A stretch of DNA of 64,000 nucleotides from Toxorhynchites rutilus septentrionalis. Taxonomy: Eukaryota > Arthropoda > Insecta > Diptera > Culicidae. The stretch is taken from NCBI RefSeq assembly GCF_029784135.1, contig NC_073746.1, positions 64,296,763 to 64,360,762 of the forward strand. Direction: 5' to 3'. Shown piece by piece: positions 32,472 through 43,276 of the stretch; positions within the stretch are counted from its first letter, which is position 1; each line of letters begins with the position of its first letter. The position numbers and the translations under genes were made by a program. The notes under the pieces were generated by a model. That model was not told the origin of the DNA. It ran no database searches and worked only from the letters and a program-made list of their open reading frames with translations.

Positions 32472-35118
32472 GCTTGTGTGTGCGCGTTTGGGCGCACCTG
32501 TGCGTCCATTTGTATGTTTGTGTGCGCTCGCGTTTTTGTGTACATGTTTGTGCATGTTTGCGCGTGTGTGTGCGTGTTTGTGCACCTAATGGTATGTGCG
32601 TGCGCGTGCTTCCGGCGTTGTGTATGCGCTCGCAATTCTGCGTGGGCACGCTGAAAGCGCAGACCGAGTCGAAAATCGCGTAATTTCGAGCAAACCATGT
32701 AAAAAAAATCGCGTAATTTCAAGCAAATCGCATAAAAAAAACGCGTAATTTTGAGCGAATAGCGTAAAAAATATCACGCAAAAAACGCATAAAAAAGAAT
32801 CCAGCGTACTTGCAAATAACATGCTTCTTCGTAACATGGAATACATGTTTGATATAGGAAATATAATAAAATGAAGACAGCTCAAATCGGACTATTCTTT
32901 TCACCCTTAGAGAGGGTGAAAAACTCGAGAAAGGAATAGTCCGATCTGTGCCGTCTTTCATTTTATTACATTTTCTGTAACAAACATGTATTCCAAATTA
33001 CAGAGAAACATGTTATTTACAAGTGATTGAAGAATTTTGAACACGGTCCGCGACGATTGGTAAAATAAAACTTACGTTTGAAAGCAGCAAGCATCCTCTA
33101 ACATGCGAAATGAAAATAAATATAACCCGTTCAAGCAGTTTTAATCATCAGTGAAAGCTTCTGCTTTTATACTTGTAAGAGAACGAAAGAGGAAAGGAAC
33201 GAAACAAAAGAATCAATGTTACTGTATGCGTAGAGAATATTTCGTTTCCACTTCACCCCGATACACTGAAATTAATCCATCGAAAATGACTGTAGTGGAA
33301 GTGAGAGTTGTATGAATAAAATTCAATCACATTTATTAGCTTCGAAAATAACTAGCCCTGGTCTCGATTATATCACTGGGCGTTTTTATCACGTCATGTT
33401 TTCATCACTCTCGAATTTATCACTGAAAATGTTTCGCTTTTGTCACGTTTTTCGAAAAATGAGAAATTATATGAAAAGTTCAATCTGCCGTTAAATTATT
33501 GAACAAAAAATTAAATTTAAGCAGTAAAAATATTTTTGAGTATTCATGTCGCCTATCGTGATTAGCCGTATTCAAAAAATATATTTCTTACCGATGAATT
33601 TGTTGCGTATACCACATTTTTCTTTGAAAGCTTGAAGGCATATTATTTTCATAAGCTCAGAATCAAAAACTATGAATAATTATGAGCAACTTTCTCTTGG
33701 ATCGTGTTGCATGGGATGCACGACTTATGCCGTTTTCCAGTTTGAGCCGTGGAAGAGACAGTCATATTTTTTTTTGTAATAGATTTATTCTTGTGTAGTG
33801 ACAATAAAGCGATATAAGCTAAAAAAAAATACAAATCACAAATCGCTCAACAATTTGGTATACACCGTACGACAATCGAAAGATGGCTGAAGTAGAAAGA
33901 TTAATTTGTAAAACTATATGGTTTGACTATAAGCACTTAATGGAAATTTGAATATGCTGCTGAAGGTAGCATTGTTTTAATATTTAAATGGGTAGATATT
34001 CAATACTTACTTTAATGGAAAATACAGCAAGCTAGAAACGACTGTATACGGCTGTGGTGATTGATAGTATCTGCATCATTTAAGTTCAGCAATTCTTGTC
34101 TTAATTTTAAAGTTTGTGCAATGGATAATTTCAACAAACTTTTTTTTCCAATTACTTTAAGACTTATGATTTGACCTTTGACCAGGTAGGGGAAGTGGGG
34201 GCATAGTGGTCACCCTAAGGAATATGTCCATTTCCAGCGCCCACATACTGATTTAAATCCCGTTTTTCGAAGAACATTATAGTTCAAATCAATGTTCTTC
34301 GAGATAGCAAACCACTGTTACTATTGAAATTCAAAATAGTACACTTTTCATCATTAAAAAAAAAAGTGAAAAATCGAACTTTTTTTTGGCTTGGAGGTAA
34401 AGTGGTCACCTGGTGGGGGCGAAGTGGTCACCTGCACATATCAAGCTAAATGGGATAAATTTATGCGTTTTTTCGTCCAAATTTGTTCAAATCATATTTG
34501 TTACAGTAGGTACATGTATGAAATCAGCTTGGCCTTATCACCTAGAGTCTCAATTTAAATTTTCTCTTGCATACAAAAACGTAGTAAGAAACACATAACG
34601 TTCCGCATAATGAGGCTTGGTTTAGTTGGAGTGGCATATTTATCCAGGGTCAAAGCCACAGAAGGATCTTCTTCAAGAGCAGAATGTGCTGAGGTATATC
34701 AGCTTTAGTTAACAGAACATTGTAAGTTGTTATTCACCTATGACCACTTTGCCCCCAAACATAAAAATAATTCCTATGCTAATTAATCGCTGAGATTAAA
34801 CGAAATTTCTGTTCACCTCTCCTAGAATATGTGAACAGTCGTCCAAACTGATGATTTGTCCAACATATCAGATTGAATAAACTAAATTTCATGAGAAATT
34901 CCTTAGATACCATGTGCACAGAACTACGGCCGAATGGCTATTGAGAGAGTAATTTCTGTTTTTATTTGTATTTTGACATGCTAGAGCTCTACTGAAGTAC
35001 AGGGTGACTGAAAAGTCATTAAATTCTTCAAACATAAGGTGTATATCGATACGGCATTTATAGTCAATAGTTAAACTACCAAACAAGCAGGTGACCACTT
35101 TGCCCCCATGACCAATTT
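32472..35118 (+). repeat. Tandem duplication, unit 2 (2647 bp)
   Basis: In the stretches compared base by base, I saw one difference from unit 1: T at 31399 against A at 34046. It includes only about 110 bp of the GT-rich repeat, and a hairpin at 32808-33024 equivalent to 30161-30377. Unit 2 continues into unique DNA through a complete family C right end. Confidence 0.95.
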
Positions 35119-35134
35119 GCCCCCACTACCCCTA
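34187..35134. mobile_element. Family C element, complete copy
   Basis: 948 bp from TAGGGGAAGTGGGGGCATAG to GCCCCCACTACCCCTA. Subterminal words GTGGTCACC on the left (twice, again near 34403) and GGTGACCACTTTGCCCCC on the right are inverted relative to each other. No coding capacity. Confidence 0.8.
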
Positions 35135-37274
35135 TATAATTGCAACGAATCTGTCTTATTTTTCAAAATGATTACCAGATAAACGTTAACTCATTTGGAG
35201 GAAAATGGGCGTCGCATGAATCAAAGCTGACAAAAACCAGATAGTTTTCATGTTACAATTTTTCTGGTACTCATAAACATCCATTGATGATAATTGGAAA
35301 ATCGAAGAACCCTCGATATTTCAAAGCGGAAACTATTTCTTAAATGCTTCTAAAATCAGTTTGTTCTAGAAGTTCCCGAAAAAGACTACAACCTAGGGGC
35401 GTTCCGATAATAGATAACTGCATTGTTGTTGTAAAAAAAAATAATGCTGGAATATCCTCTGGCGACGGACCGATTAAAGATTGTCCAACGCCAACAGAAT
35501 GATGAATCAGGGACAAATTCAAAACATAAAAGTAATATATCGAGAAGAATTACAAATGTCAATCTTGCTTAATTCAGAAACACTGGACAAGGCACTGAAA
35601 AAATCACATTCAACGATCTAGCAATTTGGATATTTGCAGCACGTCAACCACAATCACAGAATTTTGGAAGTAATTTTATGTAGTCCAAAACAAATATGTA
35701 TTTGGTTAATGAAGATTTCTGTATCCACCTTATTTATGATTACTGATCCTGGTAATCGAAAAGTGGTACCGGACCTCGAAGAAGGAAGAATATTTCACAC
35801 ACAACTTTCCGACGGCCAAATTATCGGCATAGTGAATGATCCATCAGAAAAGGATGAAGACACCGATGTTGGGAAAGATGAAGATAATTAGAGGCGAACG
35901 AACTGAAAAGTTTGAAGCCTCTTTAAAACAAAGAACGGAACGGAATGATGATTTAGAAAAAAAGCAGCATGTTTACAGTAATCAACCGGAAGCAGCTCTG
36001 AAAAACAGAATGTAATTCATACAAAACTTCAATTCAAAATTTGAATAATACGATAGAATGGGAAGAACAAAATAACTTAAATTTAGCTACAATGTCTATC
36101 ACACAATGTCGAGAAAAAAAAATTGCTATAAGAAAAGCACTGCAACTATAATTTTGTTGTATCATGTTATACTGTGTTGTTTTAGGTGTCCATGTGATAA
36201 ATACTGTAATAAATGTTTCACTATAAATTTTGTATGTTGCCCGGAATTTTTTTTTCAAAAATTCATATCTCCATTTTCGTGCGTTTACCACAGCATTACA
36301 GTAAGTCAAACTTTGTTGGCTTTCCAATAAAAATTTTAAAAAAAAATATCGAGGGGAGGAAGAGGAGTGTTTTGAGATATAAAAGTTTTTAATATTAAAT
36401 TTAATGTTTGAGTAACATTTTTTTAACAGTACATTGAAAATATTATTTTTCCTGAATTGTTCATTCGTTTACCAACGACTTTACCAAGCATTATATATTA
36501 ATCAAACATCTGAATTTAAAGTTACGATTCTTTTAAGGAAAGATCAATGATTTTGAATACGCTCTTTTAAAAAATAAGTCGTAATTTGAATTGGTCATAT
36601 GATAATGAAAATTGTGATACTAGGTAGATTCCATCATAAGTACCAAGTTTCAAAAAAATTCGGAGAGGTTCGGGTCAGCGGCCGGCTGATTTGGAGTGGA
36701 ATTGCTCTATAGTAGATTCACACTGCTAGCTAGACATACAAAGGAATTGAGAATTCCACTATTCATGATGTATTTTCAATTTTAAGCATTTCGACAAAGG
36801 CTTAATTACTGTCTCAACCTGATTTTGAAAGTTGTTTATTGCAGCGGGTGTTTCCATCATCAATTAGGTATTTCCACAATGACTTAGGTGGTTTTCTAGG
36901 GAACTAAAAATAGAATATTTGGCTAACGCTTTGAATTTGATGTACACAATAGTGGGATGCCCAATTTATCTATTTAGAAATTATCATGATATTCTTCTGA
37001 GCTATGTCAATATAAATATATTCAAATTTGAGTTTTTCTCTCGTTTGTTGTTCGTTGTCTGATAGACTGATTGAGTTGTATTCTGAGAAAAACAATATTG
37101 TTCATTACCCTACGTAATTGATATTTTACCTTGATGATCAACGAATATCCAACATCCTTTGCGACTAGATGATGAGCGTCTCCTTCCTGACACGCAACAA
37201 CTTCAATTGTTTCTACATGATTTTAATCTGTTTCTTCACGTAAAAATTACTATTTCTCAGAATTCCCAAAATAG
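35135..37274. other. Unassigned AT-rich region
   Basis: No gene recognised. The 85-codon frame at 35634-35891 has an acidic C-terminus (EKDEDTDVGKDEDN) and could be a scrap of a pogo-like transposase, but I cannot support that. At about 36684-36708, GGCTGATTTGGAGTGGAATT is nearly the inverse of the motif at 6944, marking an element end. Confidence 0.4.
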
Positions 37275-38110
37275 ATGAGCTATCCACCAAGCATACTAAT
37301 TATGTTTCCAAATCCACAATCAGCGATGCTGTCGAGTCTGTCGAGATTCGTTTACCCTTCGTTCAGTCAACAATCGCTCGGTTTCTACCCCAATCACTTC
37401 GGAGGTGTAATCCTGGTGCCCTTCTCAATCACTCACATAAAGCATTTCTCGTTTCATCCCACTAAAAGATCACAAATTGAGATAATCCTTCGCTTTCTGC
37501 CACTAATGGGGATTCCCAAATGTCACACGCCGCCAGCGCGGTCACTAATCACAACACTTCAGCTGCTTGAGTCCGTCCAGTTCCAGGAGGATGTTCATCT
37601 GCTGGCGGGAAAAACAATAAAACTCCGGCTAAGCTCCAGCTTCTTACCCCGCGGTTTGACCGTTTATTATTTTTGCGCGCCACTTGAGTTGGCTGACGGG
37701 GCACGATTTTTCTTATTGCTTTGGCTGTAACCAATGGTGCCACTTTTATTCTCGGCGGCGGCAGAATGCTTGGCGGTTGCCCGGTCTGTGAAGATGAGAT
37801 TTTTTTTTCTGCCTTAGCCACGAAAAGGACACAAATCTTCGTTTGTCGAAAACTGAGAAAGAAACCCCGACAGGACACACTTTGGCTGCCGCTTCCAAGC
37901 GAGCAAACGTGCGCTTCCGACGAATTCCATCGAAGCACTGTGGAGCCCCACGCTGATAGCATGCGGTGTTCTATCGGATTGGGCGAAAGCTGGCGCTCGG
38001 TTCTTCGTGAGGATCCGAATGCAATGCGCTTTCTAGAGGGCAAGCGAGCAGGCAGGCGGAGAAAAGGCGCGCGCTTTCGGTGAAAATAACAAAGGTTAAA
38101 CATAGAAACG
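37275..38110. other. GC-richer patch, function unknown
   Basis: Base composition rises clearly above the neighbourhood between about 37530 and 38070 (for example GCGGCGGCAGAATGCTTGGC and a GCGCGCGC-type stretch near 38068). Overlapping frames on both strands (minus 37549-38103, plus 37275-37730) have no recognisable domain. It could be a promoter or 5' UTR region of a neighbouring gene; nothing proves it. Confidence 0.3.
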
Positions 38111-39278
38111 TGTCCTCGCGATATTGGGCGCCGGGTGGGATGCAGGAGGATGGATCTTCTCTATCTCTCAATGTGATTGATGGAATTGAGGAGAAATCAA
38201 TTATGGCTACTGTGTGAGCGAATTCCTCACTGTTCACTGTGGAACAATGGATAATCTTTGCATGAAATATGAACAAATGGTGGAAGCAAAGGTGAATAAT
38301 TGACAGCTTGGACTGAGCGATGCGGCTCTTCATCAAGGGGAGTGATATTTTTCAGTCGTAATGTCACCATTCTTCGCAAACAGAAGGTGACAGGATGTTA
38401 CAAATAATATATAAAGTTCATTCATAATGATTAATTTGGAGTCCATTACGGGTGATATTGAGTCGTTTATATTTTTTTCCATAATTTACTACAGCTGGGA
38501 TAGATGTGCATAGAATGATTAATAGAAATACTATATTATGTTTTTCTATGAAACATCTAAAAAATCGAATATATTTTGTTTTTTTTCTCTATTATAGTGA
38601 CTTCCAACACATTTCGGCTGGCTCGTCACTTTTACTTCTATTTTTTGGAAGAATGAAATATATTTGGTAGTGCATAATACAAAATATACAACATTTGATT
38701 ACTCTTTTTTTTTTATTCGAATGAAACGTTGCACAAACAAGTGGTTTAGGAGAATGAGTGGTTTGCACTAGTTGAATGATTTTTCAACATATCACTTTTT
38801 AAAAGGATGTATATATTCTAATTGGCACTAAAAAATATGTAGTGTAAATTAGGCCAAAGAAAGAAAAAAAATGAAATGAAAATATAAAAAAAATTGTAAG
38901 CTGTCTATCTTATATACTATTTGTTTAATCCTCTTGCTGACAAAAAGAGACCTGTGAAAATACACATTTCGAAATTATTATAATTTTGAACAAAACTATT
39001 AATATTTACAGTTTTTTTTTTCAAATTTCTACTGTTTTTAAGATAAACATATTTCTATGGTGTTATATAATTCTATAAAACAATTTTTTGACCAGATTAC
39101 GTAAAAATGTGTTCTCTAACGTCTAGCGTTGCGGTTTTTCAGAATAAAAAAAAAACAATTTTTTTTAATTTCTGCTGAATAAAATAAATTTTTAGCAAAA
39201 TATTCCGAATTATTATTAAATTTGTTTATGCATTTTTGAGTAGTTAAAAATTTTGATGTTATGAGGTATCCGAAAATG
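38111..39278. other. Unassigned AT-rich region with SINE scrap
   Basis: No gene. 38581-38655 (TATTATAGTGACTTCCAACA, CTGGCTCGTCACTTTTACTT, TTTTGGAAGAATG) is the tail half of the SINE family seen at 9380-9542, in minus orientation and lacking the tRNA head. Confidence 0.5.
38581..38655 (-). mobile_element. Truncated Feilai-like SINE
   Basis: Shares the 3' half with 9380-9542. The head, with its pol III promoter boxes, is absent, as expected of a 5'-truncated retroposed copy. Confidence 0.7.
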
Positions 39279-40033
39279 TATTAGGTGTACCGGTAACTTT
39301 CTACGATTTTACAACAGATGGCATAACTTGATTATTATTCCAGTGAATCAAATCGATCGATCCGAGAAGCAATGGGAATGATCCGAAAGATAGGACATTG
39401 GGTGCCGTATGAATTGAAGCCACGAGATTTCGAACACCGTTTTTCCACGTGCGAACAATTGCTCCAACGGCATAGAAGAAAGATTTTTTTGCATCGAATC
39501 GTTACTGGCGATGAAAAGTGGATCTATTACGACAATCCGTATGTATACCCCGGCCATGCACCAACATCGACGGCTGCGTGGAATATTCACGGCCAGAAGG
39601 TTATGCTGTCTATTTGGTGGGATCAGCTGGGTGTGCTGTACTATGAGCTGATAAAACCGAATGAAACCATTACGGTTTTTTTAATTACCACTACCGACGA
39701 CAATTGATGCGTTTGAGCCGTGCACTGAAGGAAAAGCGGCCATAATACCAGCAGAAATACGATAAAGTTATTTAGCAGCACGACAGTGCTCGGCCGCATG
39801 TCGCGAAACCGGTCAAAACATACTTGGAAACGCTGAAATGGGAGGTCCTATCCCACCCGCCGTATTCTCCAGACATTGCTCCGTCCGATTACTACCTTTT
39901 TCGATCGATGTAACATGGCCTTGTTCACCAGCACTTCTCCAATTTTGATAAAGTCAAAAATTGGATCGATTCGTGGATAGCCGACAAACCAGCCGATTAT
40001 TTCCGCAAAGGGATCCGTGAATTGCCAGAAATA

Positions 40034-41334
40034 ATGGGTGTGTCACATCAAATTGCATCACGGAAAAAACGCTGTAGAAATTCGCCCAGTGACCGATCCT
40101 TTTGAAAATTTTAGACAGTAAAATAAAAACAATTAAACAACTTTTGGCATTTTCTTTTTATTCATACTTCGAGCCCAAGCCCGTATGCTCGCACCTTCCT
40201 CTTTACCCCGTCCATAAGGTTCTGTACAACGTCAGGTTGTAGTTTTTTTTGAACAGAAATCCATTTTCTCTTGAAGTCCGCCTCCGATTTGACAACTTTT
40301 GGGTTCTTCCGGAGGGCCTGCTTCATAATCGCCCAATATTTCTCTATTGGGCGAAGCTCCGGCGCGTTGGGCGGGTTCATTTCCTTTGGCACGAAGGTGA
40401 CCCCGTTGGCTTCGTACCACTCCAACACGTCCTTTGAATAGTGGCACGAAGCGAGATCCGGCAAGAAGATGGTCGGGCCCTCGTGCTGCTTCAATAGTGA
40501 TAGTAAGCGCTTCTGTAGGCACTTCTTAAGGTAAACCTGCCCGTTTACCGTGCCGGTCATCACGAAGGGGGCGCTCCGCTTTCCGCAAGAGCAGATCGCT
40601 TGCCACACCATGTACTTTTTGGCAAACTTGGATAGTTTCTGCTTGCGAATCTCCTCCGGAACGCTGAATTTGTCCTCTGCGGAGAAGAACAACAGGCCCG
40701 GCAGCTGACGAAAGTCCGCTTTGACGTAAGTTTCGTCGTCCATTACCAGGCAATGCGGCTTCGTCAGTCAGCATTTCGGTGTACAGCTTCCGGGCTCGCG
40801 TCTTCCCCACCATGTTTTGCCTTTCGTCGCGGTTAGGAGCCTTCTGAACCTTGTATGTACGCAGGCCCTCCCGTTGCTTGGTCCGCTGGACGAATGAACT
40901 TGACAAATTCAGCTTATTGGCGACATCCCGGACCGAACTTCTCGGATCACGTCTAAACTGCTTAACTACGCGCTTGTGATCTTTTTCACTGACGGAGCAT
41001 CCATTTTTGCCGTTCTTCACCTTCCGGTCGATGGTTAGGTTCTCGAAGTATCGTTTTAGTACTCTGCTGACCATGGATTGGACGATTCCCAGCATCTTAC
41101 CGATGTCCCGATGTGACAACTCTGGATTCTCGAAATGAGTGCGCAGGATTAATTCACGACGCTCTTTTTCGTTCGACGACATTTTTCCAAATTTACGAAA
41201 AATTGACAGTGAAGCATGGCCAACGTGATCTATACACTCTTATCTGATTACTAGCGAAAGCTGAAGATATAATTCCTAAAAATTAAATTTCTACAGCGTT
41301 TTTTCCGTGATGCAATTTGATATGACACACTTTT
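40034..41334 (-). mobile_element. ITmD37E-type transposon, full length
   Basis: 1301 bp flanked by TA (40032-40033 and 41335-41336). The left terminus ATGGGTGTGTCACATCAAAT and the inverse of the right terminus continue as long inverted repeats (CGGAAAAAACGCTGTAGAAA). It is inserted within the mariner codons between IRELPE and WEKVL. A second copy at 53276-53876 has only the 5' half. Confidence 0.92.
40162..41182 (-). pseudogene. ITmD37E transposase, one frameshift from intact
   Basis: The N-terminal half (41182 down to about 40760) starts MSSNEKERRELILRTHFENP and carries a helix-turn-helix region and the RQNMVGKTRARKLYTEML linker. The catalytic half (40743 down to 40162) has MDDETYVKADF (first Asp), IFLPDLASCHYS (second Asp) and APELRPIEKYW. 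The catalytic Glu there is 37 residues after the second Asp, hence DD37E. The halves are separated by an extra four bases (ACTG repeated: ATGCTGACTGACGAAG here against ATGCTGACGAAG in the 53 kb copy). No internal stop was seen elsewhere, so inactivation looks recent. DD37E elements are known from mosquitoes. Confidence 0.93.
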
Positions 41335-41448
41335 TATGGGAAAAAGTACTGACTAGCGATGGGCAATACTTTGAATATTACATTTGTAACCATTTTTGCA
41401 GAAAAAACATCAACTTTTGAAAAAAAAGAAGTTTACCGGTACTCATAT

Positions 41449-42159
41449 TAATATTTTGCACTGGTTATATTATCGTGCAAATCATCATTTCCGAATGAAA
41501 ATTCGAGTTAACTATTTTTATTGGCACCCCAAACCATACGCTGTGCCTTTCATTCCGTGAAAAACTAAGTCTCAGAATGTTAAGTGTGTTGATCTGACAA
41601 AGAAATCAAAATTTTTTTTTGAAAACCCCGATTTCCTTTACTCTCCCTTGGGTGATTTTTTGATTTTAAAAAAACTCAGACTTTGACCATTTCGCACCAT
41701 TCTCCCTCAAGTCCGATTGAACTGATATTTTGCATAATGTGTTTTTACGAGTGAACATTTTTTATAGGGTAACTTTTTGAAATTTGAGATGACCATTTTC
41801 ATTGGCACCCTAATATACAGTCATTCCATGCCAAACCGATATAGTGGTTCCCACAATTTCGTCAAAAGCGATAATTTTATTCTTTATCGCAAAACATTAG
41901 ACCCGTATTTTTTATTAGGGTGCCCGTTTCCATTTTAGGATGGCCCGAAACATTTATTATTTATTATTTTCAAAAAAAAAATGTGGGTCTAGTGTTTTGC
42001 GATAAAGAACAAAATTACCATTTTTGACGAAAATCTGAGAACCGGAGAAAATATACAGGAAAAACTGTTCTTGTGCGATTCTTTTTGTGCGGTTTTTTTG
42101 TGTGATTATTTTTGTGCGGTATGTGAAAAGAAGCATATTTGACGAAGTTGTCGTCCATT
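41449..42159. repeat. AT-rich repeat DNA with an inverted repeat
   Basis: 41862-41916 (TTTATCGCAAAACATTAGAC) pairs with 41980-42035 (GTCTAGTGTTTTGCGATAAA), each continuing for about 50 bp with a ~65 bp loop. The phrase TTGGCACCC recurs at 41521 and 41803. No gene. Confidence 0.6.
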
Positions 42160-42885
42160 TAGTTTTTTTTAAACCTTGCCCTGTAATTTGTATGTTTGTA
42201 TGTTTGTAGGTTTCTATGTTTGTAACATGTTTGTCTGTAGCGATTTACCACCTTAATAGAAATTTGACCCCCTTCCTGTTGACCGATTGATCTGAAATTT
42301 GGAACAGACCTTCATCTCTGCAGTCATTATAAAACTGCTTATTTCATGATTTTTAAAATCCAAGATGGCGGCCGCTACAAAATGGCAGATGTACTGCTGC
42401 ACCAATATGAGTTTTTTCAAAACCCCATCAATATGGGTATCAAATGAAAGGGTTTGACTAGTAGAACACAGTTATTTATGAAAAATTCAAATCCAAAATG
42501 GCCGCTACAACAAAATGGCGATATATATTTTTGTTTCGAAACCCTCATCAATATGGGTATCGAATGAAAGGGCTTGACTAGTACAACCCAGTTGTTTTTG
42601 AAAAATGTAAATCCAAGATGGCCGCTGTAACAAAATGGTTAATAACTTTTTTTAACGGTTCCATTCAACTTGACCTGTTTGTATGTATGTTTGTATATCT
42701 GTAGGGTTAATGAAAATTTTACCCCGTTCCTTTTGACTAATTGATCTGAAATTTGGAACACACGTTTATCTCTGATGTCATTATAATACTGTTTATTCCA
42801 TTATCTTGGAAAATCCAATTTGGCCGCCGCTATAAAATGGCTAATTTCATATTAGTTTAAAAAATATTAATTGGGACATGTGTAT
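42160..42885 (+). repeat. Internally repeated region, ~120-bp units (CCAAGATGGCCGC)
   Basis: ATCAATATGGGTATC recurs at about 42427 and 42547 (period 120), each followed by GAATGAAAGGG, TTGACTAGTA and AAATCCAA.ATGGCCGCT. A second-level repeat relates 42258-42370 to 42720-42835 (TTGATCTGAAATTTGGAACA). A decayed dispersed repeat without coding capacity. Confidence 0.75.
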
Positions 42886-42977
42886 CAAATGAATGGACTT
42901 GACTTGGAGAACAAACTACATTATGAACAACATATTTCATAATGTAGTTTGTTCTCCAAGTCAAGTCCATTCATTTG
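42886..42977. repeat. Perfect palindrome, 42-bp arms, 8-nt loop
   Basis: The left arm 42886-42927 and right arm 42936-42977 are exact reverse complements around CAACATAT. The left arm belongs to the 120-bp repeat (TATCAAATGAATGGACTTGA type); the right arm abuts mariner coding sequence at 42978. Confidence 0.97.
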
Positions 42978-43246
42978 CAATGAAGCAATTTTTAGCCGAT
43001 AAGGGCATTCTAATGCTCGAACATGCCCCGTACTCGCCAGATCTAGCCCCATTCGACTTTTTTCTATTTCCCAAGATCAAATCTGTGTTGAATGGTACCC
43101 GATTTCAGTCCGTAGAAGAGGAGAAGGAAAAAGCAACGCGGCTTTTGAACGCCATCACAAAAGAAGAGTTTCAGCACTGCTTCGAACAATGGAAAAAAAC
43201 GTATAGAAAGGTGTGTGAGGAGCCAAGGGGAGTATATTGAAGGGGA
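42978..43246 (+). pseudogene. C-terminal fragment of a mariner transposase
   Basis: Encodes about 86 residues, FLADKGILMLEHAPYSPDLA then PFDFFLFPKIKSVLNGTRF, through WKKTYRKVCEEPRGVY. This is the third catalytic Asp region and C-terminus of a mariner distinct from the two other types here. The upstream transposase and both termini are missing; the left breakpoint is the palindrome. The final residues go out of frame (a YIEGEH-like ending in another frame). Confidence 0.85.
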
Positions 43247-43276
43247 GCATATCGTTGTACCTTAGTTCTCAAAATA

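Larger units (their letters stand above)
39342..41400 (+). pseudogene. mariner transposase (DD34D), multiply broken
   Basis: The preserved stretches, in order, are IRKIGHWVPYELKPRDFEHR, IVTGDEKWIYYDNP (first Asp), VMLSIWWDQLGVLYYELIKP, QHDSARPH (second Asp) and SPDIAPSDYY (third Asp, 34 residues later). IRELPE follows at 40010-40030. The frame then resumes beyond the nested element at 41336 with WEKVLTSDGQYFE. The N-terminal DNA-binding third is missing. A frameshift lies near 39680 and stops near 39744 and 39764, so it is long dead. The residue style fits the mauritiana (Mos1-like) subfamily. Confidence 0.88.
39281..41448 (+). mobile_element. mauritiana-type mariner, split by ITmD37E
   Basis: The termini are TTAGGTGTACCGGTAACTTT on the left and, inverted, ATATGAGTACCGGTAA on the right, each next to TA. 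Removing 40034-41334 leaves about 0.86 kb, so the element also lacks its 5' coding third. Confidence 0.8.

Noticed and set aside
35634..35891. Acidic-tailed 85-codon ORF as a pogo-like transposase C-terminus
   Set aside because: Resemblance rests only on acidic residues; no catalytic or DNA-binding motif found nearby.
37549..38103. 184-codon minus-strand ORF in the GC-rich patch
   Set aside because: No domain; overlapping open frames on the other strand show the openness is compositional.
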